64,000 nucleotides of DNA from a bacterium YEK0313 (GTDB lineage: Bacteria > Pseudomonadota > Alphaproteobacteria > Rhizobiales > Phreatobacteraceae), in contig CCMO02000001.1 of the NCBI GenBank assembly GCA_000751295.2, positions 3,810,615 to 3,874,614 on the forward strand, in the 5' to 3' direction. The notes below the pieces were generated by a model. It was not told where the DNA came from. It made no database searches and saw nothing but the letters and a program-made list of their open reading frames with translations. Shown piece after piece: positions 35,396 to 42,883 of this stretch. Positions within the stretch are counted from its first letter, which is position 1. Every line of letters starts with the position of its first letter. Made by a program: the position numbers and the translations under genes.

Positions 35396-36676
35396 ATGAC
35401 TGACCTCGAACTGTTCCATCGTTTCGGCGTGGCCATCGCCATCGGCGCGCTGGTGGGCGTGGAGCGCCACTGGCGGGAGCGCGACGAGCCGGAAGGCCGG
35501 CGCACGGCCGGCATCAGGACCTTTTCGCTCATCGGCATGCTCGGCGGCGGCGCCGGCCTCCTGGAACAGGCGCTGAAGGCGACCGGCGGCGTGCCGGGCC
35601 TGGTCCTGGTCGGACTGTTTCTCGGCTTCGCCGCCACCTTCACCCGCTTCAAGCTGCGCGAAGCCGCCGCCGAGAAGGATTTCAGCGCCACCACGGCGGT
35701 CGCCGCCATGCTGACCTATGTCCTGGGTGCCATCGCCGTGCTCGGCGACATGCGCATCGCCGCGGCCGGCGGCGTGGTGCTGGCGGGCGTGCTGGCGAGC
35801 CGCGAGGCCCTGCACGGCTTCATGCGCACGCTGACCTGGCCCGAGCTGCGCTCGGCCATCATGCTCCTCGCCATGACCCTGGTCGTGCTGCCGCTGGTGC
35901 CGACCGACCCGGTCGGCCCATTCGGCGGCCTCTCGCCCGCCCGCATCTGGACGCTCGCCATCCTGCTCGCCTCGATCTCGTTCGCCGGCTATGTCGCGGT
36001 GAAGCTGGTCGGCGGCCGCTACGGCGAGCTGCTGGCGGGCGCGGCCGGCGGTCTGCTGTCGTCCACCGCCCTCACCCTGACCAATGCCCGCCGGTCGATG
36101 GTCGAGCCGGCTCCCGGCCTGCTCGCGGCGGGTGCGCTCGCCGCAGGCGCCATCTCCTATATCCGCACCGGCCTGCTGGTCATGGCGCTGGCGCCAGGCC
36201 TTACCATCCTGCTCGTGCCCGCGCTAACGGCTGGCGCGCTCGTCATGCTGGCAGCGGCGGGCGCTCTGGCCGCCCGAAATGGCGGCGACGGCGCCGAGGC
36301 CGCCAAGAGCGCGCGCAACCCGTTCGAGCTCTGGTCGGTCCTGCAGATGGCGCTGCTCCTGGCTGTGATCGGCTTCCTGGCGCGCGCTGCGACAACCTGG
36401 TTCGGCAATGCCGGCATCATCATCGTTTCGGTTCTGGCCGGGCTTGCCGATGTCGATGCCGCGACGCTGACGGTGGCCGGCATGATCGGCGGCGGCCTCG
36501 CGTTCGAGACCGCGAGCCTCGCCATCCTGGCAGCGGTCGCCTCCAACACGCTCGCCAAGGTCGGCTATGGCCTGATGCTCGGCAGCCCCGCTTTCGCGTG
36601 GCGCTTCGGCGCAAGCTCGCTGGCCGCGCTGGCAGCGGGTCTCGGCGGCCTCGCAGCGGGGAGCCTTGCCACCTGA
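35396..36676 (+). CDS. MgtC/SapB- and DUF4010-domain membrane protein
   Basis: The 426-residue protein has about 12 hydrophobic segments. The first part (about 1-140) is MgtC/SapB-like: FGVAIAIGALVGVERHWRER with RTAGIRTFSLIGMLGG. The second part (about 180-420) is DUF4010-like: GGRYGELLAGAAGGLLSSTA and VSVLAGLADVDAATLTVAGM. Function unknown; MgtC domains affect ATP synthase or magnesium homeostasis in some bacteria. It starts right after the palindromic repeat. Confidence 0.85.
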   Translation: MTDLELFHRFGVAIAIGALVGVERHWRERDEPEGRRTAGIRTFSLIGMLGGGAGLLEQALKATGGVPGLVLVGLFLGFAATFTRFKLREAAAEKDFSATTAVAAMLTYVLGAIAVLGDMRIAAAGGVVLAGVLASREALHGFMRTLTWPELRSAIMLLAMTLVVLPLVPTDPVGPFGGLSPARIWTLAILLASISFAGYVAVKLVGGRYGELLAGAAGGLLSSTALTLTNARRSMVEPAPGLLAAGALAAGAISYIRTGLLVMALAPGLTILLVPALTAGALVMLAAAGALAARNGGDGAEAAKSARNPFELWSVLQMALLLAVIGFLARAATTWFGNAGIIIVSVLAGLADVDAATLTVAGMIGGGLAFETASLAILAAVASNTLAKVGYGLMLGSPAFAWRFGASSLAALAAGLGGLAAGSLAT

Positions 36677-36721
36677 GGCCGGGCACTGCATTGGCGCATA
36701 GCTGCAGTGCAGCATTTTCTC

Positions 36722-36735
36722 TTCGCAACTGCGAA
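36722..36735. promoter_or_regulatory. Palindrome TTCGCAACTGCGAA before the DUF1127 gene
   Basis: The 14-base perfect inverted repeat (6-base arms, 2-base centre) is followed by AAACGCAAC, which repeats part of the arm. It lies 70 bases upstream of the DUF1127 start and may be a regulator site; the regulator is unknown. Confidence 0.3.
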
Positions 36736-36805
36736 AACGCAACTATCTCAGGGGCAGCGAACGTCACGGGAGGGACGCTCGAGCGATCCGCCTGGAGATA
36801 CCGAC

Positions 36806-36970
36806 ATGCTGTACCTGTTCAACGCCCTCGTTACCCGCTTCAAAGCCTGGATGACCTATCAGCGCACCAAGGCCGAGCTGACCCAGCTCGACGACCGCTC
36901 GCTGGCCGATATGGGTTTCCAGCGCGGTGAGATCGAGTTCCTCGCCCGCAAGGCGTCGCGCTCGGCCTGA
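36806..36970 (+). CDS. DUF1127-domain small protein
   Basis: The 54-residue protein has the DUF1127 (YjiS-like) core: TYQRTKAELTQLDDRSLADM then GFQRGEIEFLARK. Short DUF1127 proteins in alphaproteobacteria have been linked to phosphate, carbon and RNA metabolism and to stress, but this one has no assigned role. CTGGAGA precedes the ATG at 36806. The frame is open upstream but the added part has no family features. Confidence 0.88.
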   Translation: MLYLFNALVTRFKAWMTYQRTKAELTQLDDRSLADMGFQRGEIEFLARKASRSA

Positions 36971-37031
36971 GCATTGCGGGCCGGCCCGGCCGGCCCCTTC
37001 CCTTTCGATCCGGTCGGAACGCGGGCTCGCC

Positions 37032-37904
37032 TCAGGCGAGCCGCGGTGCCGATCTTGCCCGCCGCGCCGCTCGCCAGAGCAGCCATTGGCGCCGCCATTG
37101 CGGCAGTTCCACGCTGCTCTGGAACGGTGCGCGGATGAAGCTCGCCATCCGGTCGAGATAGGCCGGGCAGAGCTTTGCCGCGAGGAAGGCCGGCGCGACC
37201 TCGGCCGGCACCTTGGGCGCCAGCGCCTCCGCGGCCGTCACGTGCCGGCGCGCCAGCGTCCGCAACTCCTCCAGCGCCCGGCCGATCCCCTCGCTCATTC
37301 GCCCCGCCAGGATATCCGCACGTGCGGCCCCGGTCCGCTCCATGATGTCGGCCGGCAGGAAGATCTGGCCGCGCGAGGCCTGTAGCGGAAAGGCCCTGAT
37401 GAGGCCGGTCAGCGCATAGGCGACGCCGGCATGGCCCGCCATGTCCGCCGTACCGGGATCGCGGCCGCCGGCCAGGACCAGCGCCGCGAGTTGCATCAGA
37501 GCCGACGAGGTCTCGCCGCAATAGCCTTCGAGATCGCCGGTTGTCGGCATCGGATCGTCATAGAGGTCGAAGACCCGGGCATCGATGAGGTCGATGAACG
37601 GCTTCACCGGCAGGCGCCGCCGGCGGATCACGTCGGTCAGCGCCGCCGCCACGGCATGACCGGAGACGTCGCCCCGCGCCTCGTCGTTGATCACGTCCCG
37701 CCACCATTGCAGGCGCACTTCGCCCGGCAGCGGCGCCGAAACGCGTTCACGCACCGCCGCGACCTCGACGTTGAACGCATAGAGCGCCATCAGGTCGGCT
37801 CGGAACGGCGCGGGAGCGAACAGGCCCGCCAGCCAGCGATCCTTGTCCGCCGTCCGCACCAGATCCTCGCAGGCCCGGAACGCGTCGCTCGTCTCATGCG
37901 TCAT
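37032..37904 (-). CDS. Phytoene/squalene-synthase-like protein, NDUFAF6 type
   Basis: The 290-residue protein has the all-helical trans-isoprenyl synthase fold pattern: DRWLAGLFAPAPFRADLMAL, YAFNVEVAAVRERVS, RLQWWRDVI, GVAYALTGLIRAFPLQASRG and QIFLPADIM. Both Asp-rich catalytic motifs of true synthases are lost (FNVEVAAVRE and AFPLQA stand where D-x-x-x-D motifs are expected). This fits the NDUFAF6-like branch, whose mitochondrial member helps build respiratory complex I, rather than an enzyme. It follows the Mth938-like gene at the end of the sec block. ATG at 37904 chosen; the frame is open upstream. Confidence 0.82.
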   Translation of the reverse strand: MTHETSDAFRACEDLVRTADKDRWLAGLFAPAPFRADLMALYAFNVEVAAVRERVSAPLPGEVRLQWWRDVINDEARGDVSGHAVAAALTDVIRRRRLPVKPFIDLIDARVFDLYDDPMPTTGDLEGYCGETSSALMQLAALVLAGGRDPGTADMAGHAGVAYALTGLIRAFPLQASRGQIFLPADIMERTGAARADILAGRMSEGIGRALEELRTLARRHVTAAEALAPKVPAEVAPAFLAAKLCPAYLDRMASFIRAPFQSSVELPQWRRQWLLWRAARRARSAPRLA

Positions 37905-38123
37905 GCCGGCTGTCGCCCGTCTGTCTGCCCTGGTCGATTCGTCCGCTTTCGATATCAGCAACCGCCGCTCTTTCGAAGCTGGAACGCGGTCGAGAACCGG
38001 CATGTTGCACGCAGGTCCGGAATTGGCGCCGCCTCTCGTCGGCCCGCCGCCGCACAGCACGCGAAATCCCCGACATTCCAGGTGGATGGAGCATTGTTCC
38101 GAATCGGATTGGCAACCGCGCCG

Positions 38124-38522
38124 TCAGTCGACGGCAAGGAGCGCTGCCGCGACGCGGCGGCCTTCCGCCACCATGACATTGTAGGTGCGCGCGGCCGCCC
38201 CGGTCGTCATCACGTCGACGCCGATCCCGGCATCGCGCAGAACCCAGCGGACGGCGTCGGCCATGGGCACAGGCAGTTCGCCGGCACCGACCAGCAGCAC
38301 GTCGATGGCCTCACGCTCGGCGATCACCTTGGCGAAGGCCTCGGGCGTAAGATCGGCCGGCGTCCGGGCCTCCCAGGCATGGATGCCCGAGGGCAGCGCC
38401 AGGATGGAGCCCTGGTGGCTCATCTCGGCGAAGCGGAAGCCGCCCCGCCCATAGGCGTCGACGGCGAAGCGGCCCGGGACGAACCCGTCATGCAGCCGCC
38501 GCACCGGCTCGCCGCGTGCCAC
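38124..38522 (-). CDS. Mth938-like (DUF498) protein, NDUFAF3 homologue
   Basis: The 132-residue protein belongs to the Mth938-like fold: a beta-rich N-terminal part (FAVDAYGRGGFRFAEMSHQG, SILALPSGIHAWEA), then IDVLLVGAGELPVPMADAVR, and ending TYNVMVAEGRRVAAALLAV. The eukaryotic homologue NDUFAF3 is an assembly factor of complex I. The GTG start at 38522 lies one base after the secF stop, so translation is probably coupled. This position after secF is typical of alphaproteobacteria. Confidence 0.88.
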   Translation of the reverse strand: MARGEPVRRLHDGFVPGRFAVDAYGRGGFRFAEMSHQGSILALPSGIHAWEARTPADLTPEAFAKVIAEREAIDVLLVGAGELPVPMADAVRWVLRDAGIGVDVMTTGAAARTYNVMVAEGRRVAAALLAVD

Positions 38523-38523
38523 G

Positions 38524-39474
38524 TCAGGCCTTGACCTTGTCGGCGGCCGGCGCGGGCGCGGCGCTCGACTGGGCGAAGCCGCCGGTCCTGAGGCCGAAAT
38601 AGACCAGGATCGGCGCCGCGATCAGCAGCGACGAATAGGTCGCGATGATAACGCCCACCAGCATCGACGAGGTGAAGCCGCGGATCACCTCGCCGCCGAA
38701 GAAGAACAGGCCGAGCAGCGCCAGGAAGGTGGTCATATGGGTGATCGTCGTGCGCGCCAGCGTCGAATTGATCGCCTCGTCGAGCAGCTCGTCGATCGGC
38801 ATCTTCTTGTGCTTGCGCAGCAGCTCGCGGATGCGGTCGTAGATGACGACGGTGTTGTTGAGCGAATAGCCGACGATGGTGAGCAGCGAGGCGATCGAGG
38901 TGATGTCGAAATCCGCGCGCGTCAGCACGTAGAAGAACACCACCACGGTAATGTCGTGCAGGGTCGCCACCATGGCGCCGAGGGCGAACTGCCACTCGAA
39001 GCGGAACCAGAGGTAGATCAGCACGACCAGGATCGCGAGGATCAGGCCGACCACCGACATCTGCACAAGTTCCGCCGAGACCGTCGGGCCGACCACCTCG
39101 GTGCGCCGTTCCTCGTAGTCGGACTCCACCGCCTGGCGGACGCGGCGGAGCGCCGCCTGCTGGCCTTCGTCGCCGCCCGGCTGCTCGCCATAGCGCACCA
39201 GCACCAGCGCCGGTCCGCCGAATTCCTGCAGCTGCACCTCGCCGATATTGAGCGCGCTCAGGCGGGTGCGCAGGTCGACCATGTTGGCGGTGCCGCTCTT
39301 GGCCTGCAGTTCGACCAGCGTGCCGCCCTTGAAATCGATGCCGACATGCAGGCCGAACATCAGGAAGCCGGCGATCGTCGCCAGCGTGATCAGCATCGAC
39401 AGGGCGAATGCGATCGGCCGCAATCGCATGAAACCGAATTTGGTGTCGTCCGGGACGAGTCGCAAAAGGCGCAC
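38524..39474 (-). CDS. secF: Protein translocase subunit SecF
   Basis: SecF works with SecD to pull proteins across the membrane using the proton gradient. The 316-residue protein has six predicted helices, one periplasmic P1 domain (about 35-140), and the D4-D5 blocks GVDFKGGT-like (VGIDFKGGTLVELQAK), EVVGPTVSAELVQMSV and IVGYSLNNTVVIYDRIRE. The GTG at 39474 follows GGGAG at 9 bases and gives the usual MRLLRLVPDDTKF; a TTG at 39480 is the alternative. Confidence 0.95.
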   Translation of the reverse strand: MRLLRLVPDDTKFGFMRLRPIAFALSMLITLATIAGFLMFGLHVGIDFKGGTLVELQAKSGTANMVDLRTRLSALNIGEVQLQEFGGPALVLVRYGEQPGGDEGQQAALRRVRQAVESDYEERRTEVVGPTVSAELVQMSVVGLILAILVVLIYLWFRFEWQFALGAMVATLHDITVVVFFYVLTRADFDITSIASLLTIVGYSLNNTVVIYDRIRELLRKHKKMPIDELLDEAINSTLARTTITHMTTFLALLGLFFFGGEVIRGFTSSMLVGVIIATYSSLLIAAPILVYFGLRTGGFAQSSAAPAPAADKVKA

Positions 39475-39499
39475 GGTCAAGATCTCCCTTTCGCGCGGG

Positions 39500-41116
39500 T
39501 CACATCGGGATGCGCACGGGCTTGAACCAGCGCAGCCAGAGGACGACGAGGAACCGCGTGAAGGTGATGGCGGTGAACATGGTGGTGATGATGCCGAGGC
39601 CGAGCGTCAGGGCGAAACCCTTCACCGGTCCGGTGCCGAGATAGAACAGGATCACCGCGGTCAGGAACTGGGTGATGTTCGCATCCATGATGGTGCCGAT
39701 GGCCTTGGTGAAGCCGGTATCGATGGCGGCCATGACCGAACGGCCGTGCCGCGCCTCCTCCCGGATGCGCTCGAAGATCAGCACGTTGCTGTCCACCGCC
39801 ATGCCGACGGTGAGCACGACGCCGGCAATGCCCGGCAAGGTCAGCGTCGCTCCGACCAGGCTGAGCAGCCCGAACATCATGGTGACGTTGACCACCACGG
39901 CAATGTTCGCGAACAGGCCGAACAGGCCGTAGGTCATGAACATGAAGATGACGACGAAGATCGAGCCGATAATGGCGGCGCGCGTGCCCGCGGTCACCGA
40001 ATCCGCGCCGAGCGAGGCGCCGACGGTCCGCTCCTCGACCACGGTGAGCGGCGCCGGCAGTGCGCCGGCGCGCAGGAGCAACGCCAGGTTGGCGGCGCTG
40101 TCGGCCGTGAACCGGCCGGAAATCTGGCCCGAACCGCCAAGGATCGGCTCGCGGATGACCGGGGCCGAGATCACCTTGTTGTCGAGAACGATGGCGAAGG
40201 GCCGGTTGACGTTTTCCTGCGTCACCTGCGCGAACTTGCGGCCGCCGCTGGAATTGAAGCGGAAATTGACCACCCACTCGGCCTGCTGGGCGTTGAAGGC
40301 GGCCTGGGCGTCGACGAGGTCCTCGCCCGTCACGATGACCCGGCGCTGGATCAGATAGGGCACCTGCTGGACGACCCGGCCGTTATCCTTGACCTCCTCG
40401 TAAAGTACGATGGAGTCGGCCGGCGCCCGGCCGGCCAGGGCCTGCTCGACCGGCATGGACTGGTCGACGAGGCGGAATTCGAGCTTGGCGGTGGTGCCGA
40501 TGATGTTCTTGAGGCGCTGCGGGTCCTTTTCGCCGGGCACCTGGACCAGAATGCGGTCGGCGCCCTGGCGCTGGATCACCGGCTCGGTGGTGCCGAGCTG
40601 GTCGACGCGCCGGCGGATGATTTCGATCGACTGGCTGACCGCCCGCGTCAGACGGTCCCGGAGGCCGGCCTCGGTCGCATTGACGGTGAACACATCGCCC
40701 TGGCGGCTGACCTCGAAATCATATTGCCCCGAGGTCGAGAACACGCCGCCGAGCGGCTGCGGGATCTTGCGCAGCTCGGTATTGGCTAGCTCGGCATTCT
40801 GGCCCTCGCGCAGGCGGACCACCACGCCATTGCCCTGGAACGTCGCGCTCTGCACCTGGACGCGGGCATCGCGCAGCACGCGGCGCACATCCTCGCGCAG
40901 CGCCTCCAGGCGCTCGCGGCGCACGGCATCGGCATCCACCTGCAGAATCAGGTGAACGCCGCCCTGCAGGTCGAGGCCGAGCGTCATATGCGTGCGCAGC
41001 GCCTTCGGCAGTTGGTCGACCCAGGATTGCGGCATGATATTGGGCGCCGCCAGAAGCATGGTGACGAAGGCCGTCACCAGGATGAGGGTCGCTTTCCAGC
41101 GCACGATGTTGAGCAT
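39500..41116 (-). CDS. secD: Protein translocase subunit SecD
   Basis: The 538-residue protein has one N-terminal helix, a large periplasmic P1 domain (about 40-350) and five C-terminal helices. Blocks seen: HMTLGLDLQGGVHLILQVD, ERTVGASLGADSVTAGTRAA and GMAVDSNVLIFERIREEARH. Together with SecF and YajC it assists SecYEG. It lies 25 bases upstream of secF, downstream of yajC. Confidence 0.96.
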   Translation of the reverse strand: MLNIVRWKATLILVTAFVTMLLAAPNIMPQSWVDQLPKALRTHMTLGLDLQGGVHLILQVDADAVRRERLEALREDVRRVLRDARVQVQSATFQGNGVVVRLREGQNAELANTELRKIPQPLGGVFSTSGQYDFEVSRQGDVFTVNATEAGLRDRLTRAVSQSIEIIRRRVDQLGTTEPVIQRQGADRILVQVPGEKDPQRLKNIIGTTAKLEFRLVDQSMPVEQALAGRAPADSIVLYEEVKDNGRVVQQVPYLIQRRVIVTGEDLVDAQAAFNAQQAEWVVNFRFNSSGGRKFAQVTQENVNRPFAIVLDNKVISAPVIREPILGGSGQISGRFTADSAANLALLLRAGALPAPLTVVEERTVGASLGADSVTAGTRAAIIGSIFVVIFMFMTYGLFGLFANIAVVVNVTMMFGLLSLVGATLTLPGIAGVVLTVGMAVDSNVLIFERIREEARHGRSVMAAIDTGFTKAIGTIMDANITQFLTAVILFYLGTGPVKGFALTLGLGIITTMFTAITFTRFLVVLWLRWFKPVRIPM

Positions 41117-41177
41117 CGACTGTCGTTCCTAGGCCGCGTGCGGCGCGCAGCTCACGGGGGCGCGCGCCGAAGCATTG

Positions 41178-41507
41178 TTATTTCTCTTCCGCCGGCTCGC
41201 CCTTCGAGCGGACCTCCGCGACGAATTGCCTCGCCGCCCGGATCCGCACGTTGTCGGCGATCTCGATCTCCAGTGTCGAGTCGTCGATCACCTTGGTGAT
41301 CCGCCCGATGACGCCGCCGGACAGGGTCACCTGGTCGCCGCGCCGGAGGTTCTTCAGCATTTCCTGCTGCGCCTTCACCCTCTTCTGCTGCGGCCGAAGG
41401 ATCAGGAAATACATGATCACGAAGATCAGCACAAAGGGGAGCAGCGTCTGCAGAAGATCGCCGGTTGAACCCGATCCAGTCTGCGCGAAGGCCGGGGTGA
41501 TGAACAT
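41178..41507 (-). CDS. yajC: Preprotein translocase subunit YajC
   Basis: The 109-residue protein has one membrane helix (LLQTLLPFVLIFVIMYFLIL, about 19-38) followed by RPQQKRVKAQQEMLKNLRRG, then a small beta domain (DQVTLSGGVIGRITKVIDDS) and a charged tail. YajC joins the SecDF complex. The ATG at 41507 gives the usual MFITPAFAQ start; the frame is open upstream. First gene of the yajC-secD-secF-Mth938 unit. Confidence 0.95.
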   Translation of the reverse strand: MFITPAFAQTGSGSTGDLLQTLLPFVLIFVIMYFLILRPQQKRVKAQQEMLKNLRRGDQVTLSGGVIGRITKVIDDSTLEIEIADNVRIRAARQFVAEVRSKGEPAEEK

Positions 41508-41714
41508 GGACTGTCCTTTTGATGGGAATCCTGCCGCATCAGCGCGGCAGGTCTGGAAATTCGCGCGGACTATAGCCGCCAAACCGTCGATTGCAACGGC
41601 GCTCGCGGCCTGAACGAGCCATGTGGGTTGCGCGCGGCGCTCTTTCCAGTCCGGTAATTGATCGAACGGCTTGGCTGGTGCAATGGACACGGGACTTTGA
41701 CTGGAGTTCGACCC

Positions 41715-42608
41715 GTGTCCGACGATCTCGTCCGCGCCCTTCTGCCCGCCACCGAGGCCCTCTCGCGCATCGCCGCGGCGCTCGAGCGGCTCGCCCCGCC
41801 GAGCCTGACCGCCCCGGATTTCGCGGCGGCCGATGCCTTCGTCTGGAATCCGGCCGGCCTGCGGCTAGAGCCCGTGCAGCGTGTCAACCGGGTGGACATG
41901 GTGCTGCTGCAGGGCATCGACCGCTCGCGCGACACCCTGATCGAGAATACCAGCCGCTTCGCCGAGGGCCTGCCGGCCAACAATGCCCTGCTCTGGGGCG
42001 CCCGCGGCATGGGCAAGTCCTCGCTGGTCAAGGCCGCGCATGCCAGCGTCAATGCCGGGCTGGTCGCCCGCGGCGGCGAGGCGATCGTCAAGCTCGTCGA
42101 GATCCACCGCGAGGATATCGAGACCCTGCCCGCCCTGATGGCGCTGGTGCGCAGCTCCACCTACCGGTTCATCGTCTTCTGCGACGATCTGTCCTTCGAC
42201 AACAACGATACCTCGTACAAGTCGCTGAAGGCGGTGCTGGAGGGCGGCATCGAGGGCCGGCCGGACAACGTGATCTTCTACGCCACGTCCAACCGCCGCC
42301 ACCTCCTGCCGCGTGACATGATGGAGAACGAGCGCTCGACCTCGATCAATCCGGGCGAGGCGGTCGAGGAAAAAGTGTCGCTGTCCGACCGGTTCGGCCT
42401 CTGGCTCGGCTTCCACAAGTGCAGCCAGGACGAATATCTCGCCATGGTCTTCGCCTATGTCGCCCATTTCGGCCTGAACCAGGATGCCGAGATCACCCGC
42501 GCCGAGGCGCTGGAATGGTCGACCACCCGCGGCTCGCGCTCCGGCCGCGTCGCCTGGCAGTATATCCAGGATCTCGCCGGCCGCCTGAAGGTGCGGATCG
42601 ACGGGTAA
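41715..42608 (+). CDS. DUF815-family P-loop ATPase
   Basis: The 297-residue protein is an AAA-like ATPase of the DUF815 family: Walker A GARGMGKSS (95-103), Walker B RFIVFCDDLSF near 150, and an Asn/Arg-rich sensor region ATSNRRHLLPRDMMENERST. Molecular role unknown; the gene commonly neighbours yajC in alphaproteobacteria. The GTG at 41715 follows GGAG at 9 bases; an ATG at 41658 would add 19 residues without family match. Divergent from yajC. Confidence 0.87.
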   Translation: MSDDLVRALLPATEALSRIAAALERLAPPSLTAPDFAAADAFVWNPAGLRLEPVQRVNRVDMVLLQGIDRSRDTLIENTSRFAEGLPANNALLWGARGMGKSSLVKAAHASVNAGLVARGGEAIVKLVEIHREDIETLPALMALVRSSTYRFIVFCDDLSFDNNDTSYKSLKAVLEGGIEGRPDNVIFYATSNRRHLLPRDMMENERSTSINPGEAVEEKVSLSDRFGLWLGFHKCSQDEYLAMVFAYVAHFGLNQDAEITRAEALEWSTTRGSRSGRVAWQYIQDLAGRLKVRIDG

Positions 42609-42676
42609 GGGCGAATAGCGAGTGGCGATGCGGCCCGCTCGCCGCCGCCGCCCTACTCGCTACGCGCCATTCGCCA
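42609..42676. repeat. Palindromic GGCGAATGG-type repeat, copy B
   Basis: Immediately after the DUF815 stop codon the arm GGGCGAATAGCGAGTGGCGA (42609-42630) faces the inverted arm CTACTCGCTACGCGCCATTC (42653-42676). Units vary between GCGAATAG, GCGAGTGG and GCGAATGG. Same family as copy A after uvrA. Confidence 0.7.
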
Positions 42677-42685
42677 AAATGAAAT

Positions 42686-42709
42686 GGGGCGGCACTGCCG
42701 TGCCGCCCC
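42686..42709. terminator. Bidirectional hairpin between DUF815 gene and LysM gene
   Basis: GGGGCGGCAC (42686-42695) pairs with GTGCCGCCCC (42700-42709) around TGCC. It is flanked by GAAAA on one side and ATTTCATTTT (minus strand) on the other. It sits between two convergent genes and may end both transcripts. Confidence 0.5.
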
Positions 42710-42854
42710 GAAAACGACCAGCCCCTTTGGAGGTCGCATGGAGAAGGGCTGATCGACTACTCGTCCCGGCGGCCAGGCCGCCGAATGTTCGATTGAGCTC
42801 CGAGGCTTCGTGTCCGCAACCGATTTCGGCGCCACGACGGGAAGGCCGGACACT

Positions 42855-42881
42855 CCCTATTCGCTGCTCGCCACCCGCCCC
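42855..42881. repeat. Half copy C of the GGCGAATGG-type repeat
   Basis: CCCTATTCGCTGCTCGCCAC and following bases lie within 3 bases of the LysM/M23 stop codon. Only one arm is present. With copy B it brackets the 275-base gap between DUF815 and LysM genes; the rest of that gap shows no gene. Confidence 0.5.
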
Positions 42882-42883
42882 TC

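Noticed and set aside
32251..35709. Very long minus-strand frame opposite uvrA
   Set aside because: Shadow frame of a high-GC gene; composition is repetitive Leu/Ala/Asp/Arg with no recognisable domain, while uvrA is certain.
37032..37904. Genuine phytoene or squalene synthase of a carotenoid/hopanoid pathway
   Set aside because: Both Asp-rich catalytic motifs are missing and no crt or hpn gene is nearby; the sec-block context fits the NDUFAF6-like branch.
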